Assembly: GCF_037102585.1 (NCBI RefSeq)
Contig: NW_027043819.1
Location: 372,001-436,000 of the forward strand
From: Saccharomycopsis crataegensis
Taxonomy: Eukaryota; Ascomycota; Saccharomycetes; Ascoideales; Saccharomycopsidaceae
Length of the DNA stretch: 64,000 bases
Direction: 5' to 3'
Below are positions 19,598-30,728 of the stretch, piece after piece. The first letter of the stretch is position 1, and the number at the start of each line of letters is the position of its first letter. The position numbers were made by a program, and so were the translations under genes. Under the pieces are notes generated by a model, which saw only the letters and a list, made by a program, of their open reading frames with translations, was not told the DNA's origin and searched no databases.

Positions 19598-20374
19598 TCA
19601 TCTAATATACCTTTCCAAAAACTTTCGATGGAATTGCGAGTGCAACAAATCGTTGGAGAACCCATCGTCCCCATTTTTGACTTCATTAGTTCCCTTTCGT
19701 TTCTTATTACTGAACAATGTACTATCTCTCCAACTTCTCTTTAGACCACCCTGATTTTCATTCTCATTATCGTTATTGTCAGCAAATTGCACTAGTGGAT
19801 TGCTGGTCTTCGCTACCTCTGTCACCTCTAATTCTTGCTTCTGTTGCTCTCGTTGCTTTCTTTCATTTTTGATATTTTCTAACTCTAGCAATAGCTGTGC
19901 TGTTTCATCTTCATCCTCGTCGTCGTCTTCACTATCTTCGTCATCATCATCATCATCGCTATTTTCACTATCGCTGGCGGTATTGAGTATCCCCATAACC
20001 CCATTGTTTCCTTGGGACATCATCTCTTCATCATCACTAGAATCATTATCCAATTCCCGGGATCCTGTGGTGATGGCTAGTCGTGGTTGTTCTTGTGATT
20101 GATCTTCTGTAGACTTATCTGCCAATTTATGGCCCACCAGGGTAAAATGAGCGTGTTCTTTCCTCATCAACTTCTTCTTCATTTCATGCACCTTGTCAGC
20201 ATCACTAAGGTCCCCAGAGTCATTATTCTGAGGATCAAGCTTTTTGGATCGATATTTCAACTGGGTATGCGCGGGAAGAAACCGTTTATGGGTAAGCGTT
20301 GCCTGATAAGTCTGGGATAGCGAGGTATCTTTGGCCTTTGCATGGGTAAACGTGGCCCTATGAGCGGTGGTCAT
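19598..20374 (-). CDS. CWC15: spliceosome-associated protein
   Basis: A 258-residue NTC-associated (Prp19 complex) splicing factor, present in activated spliceosomes. It shows the diagnostic N-terminus MTTAHRATFTHAKAK and the QLKYRSKKLDPQ-type early segment. A long acidic low-complexity centre (poly-Asp/Glu, about 115-165) follows, and then the family C-terminal block FSNDLLHSQFHRKFLERYIR. It is longer than S. cerevisiae Cwc15 (175) because of the acidic spacer. It is convergent with SDT1 and shares a 718-bp divergent promoter region with DEP1. Confidence 0.93.
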   Translation of the reverse strand: MTTAHRATFTHAKAKDTSLSQTYQATLTHKRFLPAHTQLKYRSKKLDPQNNDSGDLSDADKVHEMKKKLMRKEHAHFTLVGHKLADKSTEDQSQEQPRLAITTGSRELDNDSSDDEEMMSQGNNGVMGILNTASDSENSDDDDDDEDSEDDDEDEDETAQLLLELENIKNERKQREQQKQELEVTEVAKTSNPLVQFADNNDNENENQGGLKRSWRDSTLFSNKKRKGTNEVKNGDDGFSNDLLHSQFHRKFLERYIR

Positions 20375-21092
20375 TTGTGATGAATTTTAAAAGAATATGG
20401 GGTAGTTAATAATAATAATGGGCAACCACTAATAAAAATAGATGATAAGACAACAACAAATAATAATAAAAAAAAAAAAAAGAATTTCGCACACCAAAGA
20501 TTTCCTGTGCGATGAGTTGCACGTGCTCCACAGTATCTCTCTCTCTCTCGCCCGAGTAGCATGACCGAGTATACCGTGCGGGAGGGTCGCACGGATTTTT
20601 TTTTTCCCTCCTGCGAAATTGGTTGGTGCGCTAAAATGGGATTTTGGCAAAACAAGAGTTGTTATTTGCCTCATCACCTCCCCATACAAGATCTCTACCA
20701 CCGTTAACACCACGCCCCAACCAACAATTAGTGGACTACCCTCCAGATAAGAATACAGAATTCGTGATCTCCCTTTCTTTCTTTCTTTCTTCCCCCCCTT
20801 TTTTTTTTTCTTTTAGTTTGTTTCATTTATTTTTTTCCTTTCTCATGGCAATTTGATTATCGAGAAGAAGGGAATACAACAACAACAAATAACAAAACAA
20901 CAAATATTTCAACCACCAACTGAAGGAAAAAAAAAGAGAATAACATAAAATTGGTCTTCATATTTCCCCATCACCAACCATCGACAATCTTGATTTTCAT
21001 TTAGATCTTTAATCAAAAGCTTTTTTTTATCTTTCTTTTTTTTTTCTCTTTCTACGTTTTCTTTTCAACTCTGGTTCTCACATCCACAAAGA
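20375..21092. promoter_or_regulatory. divergent CWC15/DEP1 intergenic region
   Basis: This is 718 bases with CT repeats (20535-20552), several T- and A-tracts, and a long T/A-rich DEP1 leader (20760-21090). No ORF is credible. Confidence 0.45.
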
Positions 21093-22769
21093 ATGTCCAC
21101 CAGTGTTTCTGAGTCAATCGAATCCAGTATCAATAACCAACCAGTCCCTCGAGATCAGATCCCATCAGCCTCATCGACAACGGCAACCCTCAGTTTTTTT
21201 GGCGTCACAGAAAAGGAAGGTTCCAATACTCCACCAACAAGCCGTGGCAGTACCACATCGGCAACGATAGTAGCAAAGCCAGAGCCATCTGTACCATCTC
21301 AATTCGAAGAAAAACAACATCAACAAGAAGATCAACAAGAAAAGCAGCAGGTTGATCAAGACATTAGTAGTCTTTCTAACAACCTCCTCGACCATCCAGT
21401 AAGTGTTGCCACGCGGTTCACCTTCAGCAGCGAGTCAAGTGAGCTCAGCGAGTTGAGTGACTCTGATGCCGAGACTGAGAAGATGAATTATACAGATAAG
21501 GAAAAAAGTGGATTTCCTATGAATGCTAACGGGGAATTCGAGAGTCATTTATTAGCAATGTCAAGAGACAATCAAGAGGACTCGGGGATAAGTGATCCAA
21601 ACGAGGACGAGGAAATGGAACTACCAGAAGTTTCTTCCAAAGACATTTTAAAAGATAATAAGGAAAGCTCTAGTGAAGAGACTACACCAAATCAAGATGA
21701 AGAGAAGGAATCCAATATAACGGTATATTCAAGTGAGAATCCTGATGTCAAATCACAGGATCAAGATGTTCAAGTGGAAGACCAAGGAACAGTGAAAGAA
21801 GAACAAGAAAATGAGGAGGAGAAGGAGCATGTGGAGATGGAGGATGAGGAAAAGTTAAAAAAAGAAGACTCCGAGGAGGCTCCAGGACCATCGCAGGCTA
21901 AGAGGGAGCTAGAGGATGAGAAAATAGATGACAATAGTGATATGTTGGCCAAGAAAAGAAAGATTGAGAGCAATAATGAACAAGAAGATGAAATTGGAGA
22001 AGTGGAAAATCATAGTGAGGAAGCAGCTGGTCATGGAGATGATGAGGATGAAGGTGTTGATGAAAGAGAGGAAGTCGAAGAGGATGAGGAAGTCGAAGAT
22101 GATGATGAAGAAGAAGAGGAGGAAGAAGAAGTTGACGAGGCTGGTAGGGCTGAGAGAGCTGCGAAAGATGAAGAATTATTGCAACAGAAAAAACAAGAAG
22201 AAGCAATGCGTTTGAAATTCCGCAAAGAGGCCATCGATAAGCTTACGGAGATTGAAATTGAATTTGCCAGGTTGAAAGACAAGCTTTATGACGATAAGCT
22301 CAAAGCGTTTGAATCGGAGATCCAAATGTGTATTAATGGCACTCACCCAGCATTGAAGTCGATATACGAACGGATTGAGAATCACCGGACCAAGAAGCTC
22401 CAATTAGTGCAGAACCGTCAAAAATACCAACTTCTTTGCATTGATCGGCAGACCAGATCCCAGAGGTTGGCGATCCATCAACAATTCTTGAAAGAAAAGG
22501 CGGAATCCAAGATGAGTATTATTGATAAGGCTACAATCAATTGGTATGACATCAATCGTAACAGAAAGACAATGAACATGATCACCCCTGAGTACAGTTT
22601 CCGAGTACCGAGTAAGGCAGATCAGATCCAGCATGTGATGGACATTGAAGAAGAGATTGATGTGTTGAGTTATGTGAACAAGAATTATGGTTTTAGTGTG
22701 GGTGAGAAGCTCAGTGGAAGTACCAAAGAAGAGGTGAGTGAGGATTTGATGGCATTGGGGATAGCTTAA
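21093..22769 (+). CDS. DEP1: Sds3-like subunit of the Rpd3L histone deacetylase complex
   Basis: Dep1 is a structural subunit of the large Rpd3 deacetylase complex, with Sds3, Sin3 and Rpd3, acting in transcriptional repression. The N-terminal ~350 of 558 residues are disordered, Ser/Glu-rich and very acidic, with a poly-Glu/Asp run near 325-350. The conserved part is a coiled coil plus Sds3-type domain at about 360-500. It contains RKEAIDKLTEIEIEFARLKD, KLKAFESEIQMCINGTHPAL and DRQTRSQRLAIHQQFLKEK, the last matching Dep1 better than Sds3. S. cerevisiae Dep1 is 405 residues; the extra length is the acidic region. Confidence 0.88.
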   Translation: MSTSVSESIESSINNQPVPRDQIPSASSTTATLSFFGVTEKEGSNTPPTSRGSTTSATIVAKPEPSVPSQFEEKQHQQEDQQEKQQVDQDISSLSNNLLDHPVSVATRFTFSSESSELSELSDSDAETEKMNYTDKEKSGFPMNANGEFESHLLAMSRDNQEDSGISDPNEDEEMELPEVSSKDILKDNKESSSEETTPNQDEEKESNITVYSSENPDVKSQDQDVQVEDQGTVKEEQENEEEKEHVEMEDEEKLKKEDSEEAPGPSQAKRELEDEKIDDNSDMLAKKRKIESNNEQEDEIGEVENHSEEAAGHGDDEDEGVDEREEVEEDEEVEDDDEEEEEEEEVDEAGRAERAAKDEELLQQKKQEEAMRLKFRKEAIDKLTEIEIEFARLKDKLYDDKLKAFESEIQMCINGTHPALKSIYERIENHRTKKLQLVQNRQKYQLLCIDRQTRSQRLAIHQQFLKEKAESKMSIIDKATINWYDINRNRKTMNMITPEYSFRVPSKADQIQHVMDIEEEIDVLSYVNKNYGFSVGEKLSGSTKEEVSEDLMALGIA

Positions 22770-23160
22770 TTTTTTGTGTGTAACATTGTTTTGATTATAT
22801 TTTGGTTTTTTTCTCTTTTCTCTTTTTTCTTTTCTTTTTTTATTTTCGATCTAATAGTTTATTTCTCTATATTTTTGTCAGATTGATTGTCTATATTTTT
22901 GTCAGTTTCTATTTTTGTTTTTTTTTTTTTTTTTTTTATTCTGTGTATTATTATTAGCATTAATTTAGTATAATTAATTTTCTTGTTGGAGTGTTTTAGG
23001 GGTTAATTTTACAATTGGGTAGGCGTGGAATGATCCAGATGGGTTGGGTGATGTGATCACTGGGGGCAGGCAGACAGGCAGCCAGCGTGTGATGGGGGAA
23101 ATTCTCTTAGTGTGTGGCCATGTTCCAGCAACGTACTGTTGTCGTTGCTGTCAATCAGCT

Positions 23161-23180
23161 GAGTGAGTGAGTGAGTGAGG
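23161..23180. repeat. (GAGT)n microsatellite in the GAPDH promoter
   Basis: Five tandem GAGT/GTGA units lie upstream of the GC-rich promoter core. They are likely length-variable. Confidence 0.8.
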
Positions 23181-23396
23181 CCAGTAAGAGGTTACCCATA
23201 CGGTAGAGAGAGGGAGGGAGGTGGTACCCACCACCTGACGGCACATGACCGCTGGTCCGAGCCCACCGCGCAAGGAAAAAAAATGTTGTCACCGCACTGA
23301 AATGCTAAGCGCCCCACCACCAAAAGCTGCCGCCCAAAAAACCACCACCAGAGCCAACCGCCCACGCCCTCACGCACCACCACCCCCCTCAGCAAC

Positions 23397-23403
23397 TATA
23401 TAA
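23397..23403 (+). promoter_or_regulatory. TATA box of the GAPDH gene
   Basis: TATATAA sits 200 bases before the ATG, directly after the GC-rich activator stretch and before a CT-rich start region. This is as expected for a highly expressed yeast gene. Confidence 0.75.
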
Positions 23404-23539
23404 GAAGCAGGGTTTGCCCCCTTTTGCCAATTGCCATATCTTCCTTCTCTTTCTTCTCTATCATCATCTTCAAATAGTTTTTATACATCGAATTGTACTG
23501 AATTGAATTGACTCTCTCATTCTTCTCAGTCTATTTTAG

Positions 23540-24598
<1,059 letters not shown>

Positions 24599-26370
24599 TT
24601 ATGTATTTAATGATTGTTAGTATTTATTTTATCATCATTGTTGAATTGATGTCATGTTATGTGTTTTGAAGAATATCAATAATTGTAAACCAAGCCAAAT
24701 ATATCAATTTTAATGTTTCAATTGATGTAAATAACTCTCTCTCAATTGATCTCATGATTAATAATACGTGAGGAGTGAGTCAGGGAAGTTTGTCGGAGAT
24801 CGTCGTTGCACTAGTGCATTGCATGGAAAAAAAAAAAATATTTTCACCGAGGAGTGACCACATTTTATCAAGATAATAAATAATAATAAGGACTTCATGT
24901 ACTTTAACGGATATTATGATATCTGGTAATACACGGTAGATGATTTTTAGTAGTGACATCACAATTATCATTTACTCATTATATAACCATTGCTATTTGT
25001 GTATTATTATACAATTGGGTCTCTACAAAGTGATGATGGCTCCCCCTTCCCCCCCTAATTGAGACGATTGCAGTGCCGGCCGGGTCTTCGGAGTTTTCAC
25101 ACTGTCAAATATAATTGATCGACAAGGCGTTAGACATTTTTTTTTTTTTTCATTTTTCATTCATTTGGATTATTTCACCAGCAGCAATCATCATTGAAGG
25201 TTAGAGCAAACACACATGTACACCTCTCTATCCTTCAACAGATGGTTAAACAAGATAACAATAAAACTATCCCATTTGGGCATGAATAAATAATAATAAT
25301 AATAATAATAATAACAATAACAACAAAAGGGAAATAATAAAAGAAGATAAATCACATGACGGGGCATCCATCCATTCGGTGGCCCCCCACGGATAAATTA
25401 CTGTTGCAATCGGAAGATCTTGCTTTGGAGCGGCTGTCCGGTGGGAGACAGCGGATATACACACATACATACCACTTGATTGACTGAAATTGTCTTATTT
25501 TGTTTGTTTCATTTTTTATTTTTGTTCGAGAGACAACCTGTCGATTTAGTTTGTGCGGGCAATGCTTACTTACTGTTGGCTTATCAGCATTAGCATCGAC
25601 AGATGGCGGGGAGTAGTATTATTGTTTGATGCTCTCATTATTAGCAGAAGCATTTTATTTTATTTCATCATCTGTTTTTACTCAATAGAAGTGATATCTT
25701 CGCTTTTTCCTAATGGGTATTCTTCTTCTACTGATACTCCTATCAAACTGTAAGATTCTTAAAGGAAAAAAAAAAAAAGGCTCCTTAAATTGGGAAACAT
25801 CCCCCTAAAACCAAATCGGGAAGTTGATCCATAATATATATACTACTATCTCAAGACCAAAGCCATGCTACAACTTCCAACACACACCATTAAGTATTTA
25901 TAAACCTATTAAAGACAGGGAATAGTAAAAAGGGTTTCAAGAATAAGCACAAAAAAAAAAAGATAATAATCAATCACATATCGGCAGCTTGCCCCACCCT
26001 TTAAAAGCAACAAAAAAAAAAAGAAAAAAGTGCAGAGAATTAATGGTGATTTCCCCTAATGATAATATTTATTTCATGTTCAGGAATACGGTAAGGAGAT
26101 CCTGTCCCCTACCATTTCGATTTATTTAATATGATGATCTCTTTTTGTGGTGTTTCTTGAGATAGCATAGAGAGGATGCAATTAGCAATGTGATTTCATT
26201 AACCTGAAACACATGCATCATACATGCTTACCTCTTCTCCAGCCATAATTGCAAATCATTCATTAGCAAGACTAAATGATAAATAGAAGACAAGCATCAT
26301 AAACAGAAATTGTTGGGATGCTTTTTGTTTTTTGTTCCGTACATTTTTCATCAATCTTGATGACATGACC
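24599..26370. other. 1.77-kb intergenic region between convergent genes
   Basis: No gene is recognisable, although both flanking genes end here (GAPDH on plus, the membrane protein on minus), so neither needs a promoter in it. It contains TATATAA at about 24979, TATAAA at about 25907, and five CCCCT (STRE-core) sites at 25043, 25052, 25802, 26053 and 26106. A TAA repeat is also present. The longest ORF with an ordinary start is under 70 codons and lacks features. Confidence 0.5.
25288..25325. repeat. (TAA)n microsatellite
   Basis: About ten tandem TAA units decay into ACA/ACAA at the right end. This explains the poly-Leu shadow ORF on the opposite strand. Confidence 0.85.
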
Positions 26371-27828
26371 TCAACTTGGTGATTCTGTACCAGAAGTCTC
26401 CGACTCTTCGGTGATACTAGCGTCCAAAGCCTTGATTTTGTTACTGAACACCGAGTTCATGGTACCAGCGCCCATTGACGATGATCCACTCGATGGTAAT
26501 CTCACGGGCGATTTTTCAGGGCTGTCAATCATGATATTGTGGTTATTTATCGCAGTGGTGATTTCGTTCAATGACGATTTCGCAATGTTGAAATTCCGCG
26601 CTGATGATGATCCACTGTCACTTATCCTGGTACGGGGAGAAATATTACCATTACCAGTACTCTTGCGCCTGGTCCGAGATTTCCTATTCTTCACTTTGCT
26701 GCCAGCGGCGCTGGTGCCACCACCACCACTACTGCCGCCACTACAACTACCACCATCTCCTCCTCTCAAAGTGCTCACCCCGGTACTTACTTCCTCCTGG
26801 TTCAAGCTCCTCAAGTACTCCAAATTACTATACTTATCGGCGATCAACTCCTCTTCCCCATCATCATCCTTGATGGTTTGTGATAGTTCCATTGATGTAT
26901 CCACCACCGACACCGGAGATGACGATAGAACAATCTCTGGCTTGACAACATCAGCCACTTCTTGGCCACCACCACCAGTACTACTTTTCCGGCTCTTGGC
27001 CACTTGATCATCACCATCAAAACTGATATGAAGGCTATTATTACTGGTGGTCTGGAAATGTTCTCTCTTGTTATGGGCCGGTTCTTCCACAATGATCCGG
27101 TCTTCCACAATCAATGCCACCACTTTTTTGAAAAAAATCTCCAACGTTACGGGATTCACAACCACTTTGGTGATGAAGAACCCAGCAATCGTGAAAATAG
27201 CGCACGCAAACCCAAAGAGCGCCGAAATGAACAAAAACTTGTACAACAAGTACACCACGAGCATCGAATCCAAATGTGGTCTGGTTCCCGCAGTGTCCCA
27301 CCATGATCTGACATTCTTCGAAAATAATCTCCTAAAGAAACTCTCGGAATTACCATTACCATTATTATTTTTATGGCCATTGCCTTTACTATCTTGGTAC
27401 CCATATCGGAGCTTCTTCATGTAAAGCGCATGGTTGCTATATTGATGCGATTGATAAATGTTGTTGATGGTGGTGCTCCACAAGTCTTCCTCCCCCGCAA
27501 AATGGAGGTTATTCTTGTTGAAATGGTAGAAGTTCGAAAGATACCCCACAAGGTTGAAATCAAACATCATCATGAGAAACCAATTGATGGGAAGCAATGG
27601 AATTTCCACAAATACGTAGATAAATAAGGTGAGCACTGGCTCGATGATCAACAAATGGTAAACCCTTAACAATAACACCACCGGGTTAATAAAGAAACTA
27701 TACGCCGTCCATCGGGCACAATTGTAACAGAATAAACATAAAAACTTGATGAATTGAATACACATCGACACAGGAGATCTGAGGGGATCCGGCCTCATCA
27801 CCACGAAGTTATCGCCCTGGCCATTCAT
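26371..27828 (-). CDS. membrane protein with N-terminal hairpin and long disordered tail
   Basis: The 485-residue protein has hydrophobic segments at about 22-46, 48-66 and 70-95. These look like a hairpin or re-entrant anchor. A soluble loop with a Gly/Asn-rich patch follows, then one strong helix at about 190-225. The last 230 residues are Ser/Gly/Asn-rich and disordered, with a basic patch (SKVKNRKSRTRRKSTG). I do not recognise it with confidence. The arrangement recalls ER/lipid-droplet anchors such as the seipin partner Ldb16, but that is a guess from topology. There is no signal peptide. The CDS has higher GC than its surroundings and faces GAPDH across the long convergent gap. Confidence 0.7.
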   Translation of the reverse strand: MNGQGDNFVVMRPDPLRSPVSMCIQFIKFLCLFCYNCARWTAYSFFINPVVLLLRVYHLLIIEPVLTLFIYVFVEIPLLPINWFLMMMFDFNLVGYLSNFYHFNKNNLHFAGEEDLWSTTINNIYQSHQYSNHALYMKKLRYGYQDSKGNGHKNNNGNGNSESFFRRLFSKNVRSWWDTAGTRPHLDSMLVVYLLYKFLFISALFGFACAIFTIAGFFITKVVVNPVTLEIFFKKVVALIVEDRIIVEEPAHNKREHFQTTSNNSLHISFDGDDQVAKSRKSSTGGGGQEVADVVKPEIVLSSSPVSVVDTSMELSQTIKDDDGEEELIADKYSNLEYLRSLNQEEVSTGVSTLRGGDGGSCSGGSSGGGGTSAAGSKVKNRKSRTRRKSTGNGNISPRTRISDSGSSSARNFNIAKSSLNEITTAINNHNIMIDSPEKSPVRLPSSGSSSMGAGTMNSVFSNKIKALDASITEESETSGTESPS

Positions 27829-28419
27829 TGTTGAGTAATATCAATTAACAAAATCGGTAAATTCTTTCATTAGAAAGGAAAAAAAAAAAAAAAGAGTATA
27901 GTTTTAAATCTTTGGTTCAATTATCTAGGGTGGAACAATAATTCAGAAAAATAAAAATTTGGGAAACACCACCGTTTTTTATCATTAAGTTTCCTGAATT
28001 TTCAGATTGTGCTTTTTTTCTTGGAGGCACGTTCCTTACACTTTGTAGAAGAGCAAACATCCCACTGATAGCGATAAGGGAATTTTATGTTGGGGAATGC
28101 AAAAAGAAACTTCATGATTAAAACACAATAAAATAACAAGGAAACAAAAAAAGGAATGTAGCAATCAACTAGGATTAGTAAAAAGCGAACAAAACGATAA
28201 GATAAAAAATAAAGTAATGGATAAAAAGGAAAAAACAGATTAAAAGGTATCAAAATTTGTAAGAAAGTGTGTAAAAGCAAACAAAAAAAAAAAAAATAAT
28301 AGTAACAAATTGTCAAAGAAAAAGAAAAAAAACTAAACAGACTGGATTTCACCAGATATTTCAACATAGAGGGGTGGAATAAATGTGTGTGTTGTGGATG
28401 GGGTGAAAAACAAAACAGA
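27829..28419. other. intergenic region downstream of BUD3
   Basis: This is 591 bases between two minus-strand genes. It is strongly A-rich on the plus strand, with several A-tracts. A 174-codon minus-strand ORF spans 28002-28526 and overlaps the BUD3 end. It is Phe/Tyr/Ser-rich and reads as translated T-rich spacer, so I reject it. Confidence 0.45.
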
Positions 28420-30697
28420 TCAATGTGATTCTTCATGAACATCACTGTATGAACGCTTATTGGATCTATTGGATAAAGAAGAATATATCGACCCAGCAAC
28501 GCTAAGTCTGTTTCCGGAATCCTCAAGAGGGGTTTTCAATTTTTCTTGTGATTCGTTGTGAAAATCCTCGGAAATGCCATTTTCTTTAATATCTTTCAAA
28601 TGTTCTCTATTTTCGAGCCCCAAAATCCCAAGAAACGATTGACTTCTTCTGCCTCCTAAACTCATACTTCTTGGAAGCCCACCGCTCAAGTTACTGATGC
28701 TATGCGGTAAGCCATTTTCGTCTTCATCGCTATCGTAGCCTCGGGCTACCATTGGTCCATTTTCACCATGCCCTCCGAAACTAGAAATCGTTGGCAATGT
28801 ACTCATGAGTCCATGCTGCTTTGGTTCATCAAATGATCTCTCATCATCATCATCATCATCATCATCATCGAAATCGTCATAATCAAAACCAGAAATTAAG
28901 TTTTCATCAATTACATCACTATGGCCATTATCGTCAAAATCATCATCGTTTGGGTGATTAATAAACCCAAAAGTGCCTCTGAGTAATGAAGATTGGTATA
29001 CCTGGCCCTCAGGCCCATTCTCTTCATCCTCATCATTCTCTTCATCCTCATTTACCATCACAGAGTTACTGATTTTATCAAACTTGATTTCTTCAAATTC
29101 ATCATCGGCAATATTATCTGGAGCAACAAACTCATCATCATCAGTTCTTTGACCATGTTTACCATCAAGTTCCAATTCTTCACCATCGAAGTCATCGTCG
29201 TTGTCCTCATCCTCCTCTTCTTCTTCCTCATCATCAAGGTCGATGTCATCACCATCATCATCGAATCTTCCTTCATCATCAGATAATTGACCGCCTTTTG
29301 TAAGATAATAACCATCGTTTTCATCCTCATCCTCATCATCATATCCAGTGGCTTCAACCTTGGCATCATTCTTGCCAACACCCTTATTGTTTTCTCCGCT
29401 GATGTTGTTCATTGAGTCAAAGGTTTCTTTGGATAATAACATCGCATAAATCTTTTGATCATCATCCAAATTTTCGCCACTCTTGAATGAGTTCAAAGAG
29501 CTCTTAATCTTATTTTGATATGGAGTCAAATAAATATTCTTTGATCTACTCATACTCCGTACCGGCTGGTTTTTCATACTGACTTCTTTTGGAATATTCA
29601 ACAAGGTAGAATTATCTCTGGCAATTATCCAATTTGGAGCCATAGAGTCATCCATAAGGTCATTATAAATGCTAAAACCAGATTCAGTTTTCTTAAACGA
29701 GTACTTGGACACATTCATCGTGCTCGAAGTCTCGCGGGTCAATGAAGTCCAATTCTTGGAGGTTGACGATTTGATATTTCTTGCCACATCACTGTAGTTG
29801 GTATTGTTACTCATCAAGCTCCCAACTTTTTGAATATTGGCTAATGAGGAATTCTCCCTGGCGATAACCCAGTTTTTCTTCAAATCATCATCATCGTAGT
29901 CACTGTAATCATCGACGAACAAACTATCTCTAGCAGAACCCCTGAAAGAGCCTGACTTCCGAGGATCATCCTTATCAAGATAGGTAGATTCATTATTGAG
30001 ACCGATAGTTTCAGTAGTCAATCCTTCAAGGATATTGGTGGTATCAACGGTATTTGAATTGACACTCTTAAGGCGGTTCTTAATTGTCATCAAATGTTCT
30101 TGGTTTTCCTTGGCTAGCTTCGTTCTCGCAATCTCTTCCAAATGATCATAATTCTCTTTTCCAGTTTCCGAAAACGAGCTTCTGGCAGATGTAACAACAT
30201 TGGTGGCACCGAATTTAACAACACTTGATTTCATACTACTGGCTCTACTGTTCTTGCTTTGATCCTCAACTCTTAAAATGTCACTCAAGACTTTTGAGTT
30301 TCTTTTTCTATTGGCAATAGAAGACCCAGCAGAAAATCTCTTCCTATTATTATGATTTGGAATTGGTGACCCATTGATACTAGCTGATCTTCTGTTGAAC
30401 GCAGGTAGAGAAGCATCTTCATCGACCAAAACTGGTCGAATGGTGCTACTGTTATTGTCAATTTCTTCCTCGAAATCATGAACGTTGACAGAAGTTGACG
30501 ATCTGATTTTGAAGTCGTTGGCCTTTAATTGATTAGTCTTGGAATTTATAGGGGTAGAAACCGCATTGATAATACTCTCTCCATCATCAAGACTATTATC
30601 CGTGACAAAGAACTTCTTGGATCTATCCTCAGCAGTAGGGGTGCCCATGGACTTCCGTTTGTTCGAATAAACTGACTTTCTGTTATTATGGTGGTGG

Positions 30698-30728
<31 letters not shown>

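Noticed and set aside
25267-25470. 67-codon ORF with a poly-Leu end
   Set aside because: The poly-Leu is the reverse translation of the TAA microsatellite.
28002-28526. 174-codon minus-strand ORF overlapping the BUD3 end
   Set aside because: Phe/Tyr/Ser-rich translation of T-rich spacer, overlapping a well-supported CDS in another frame.
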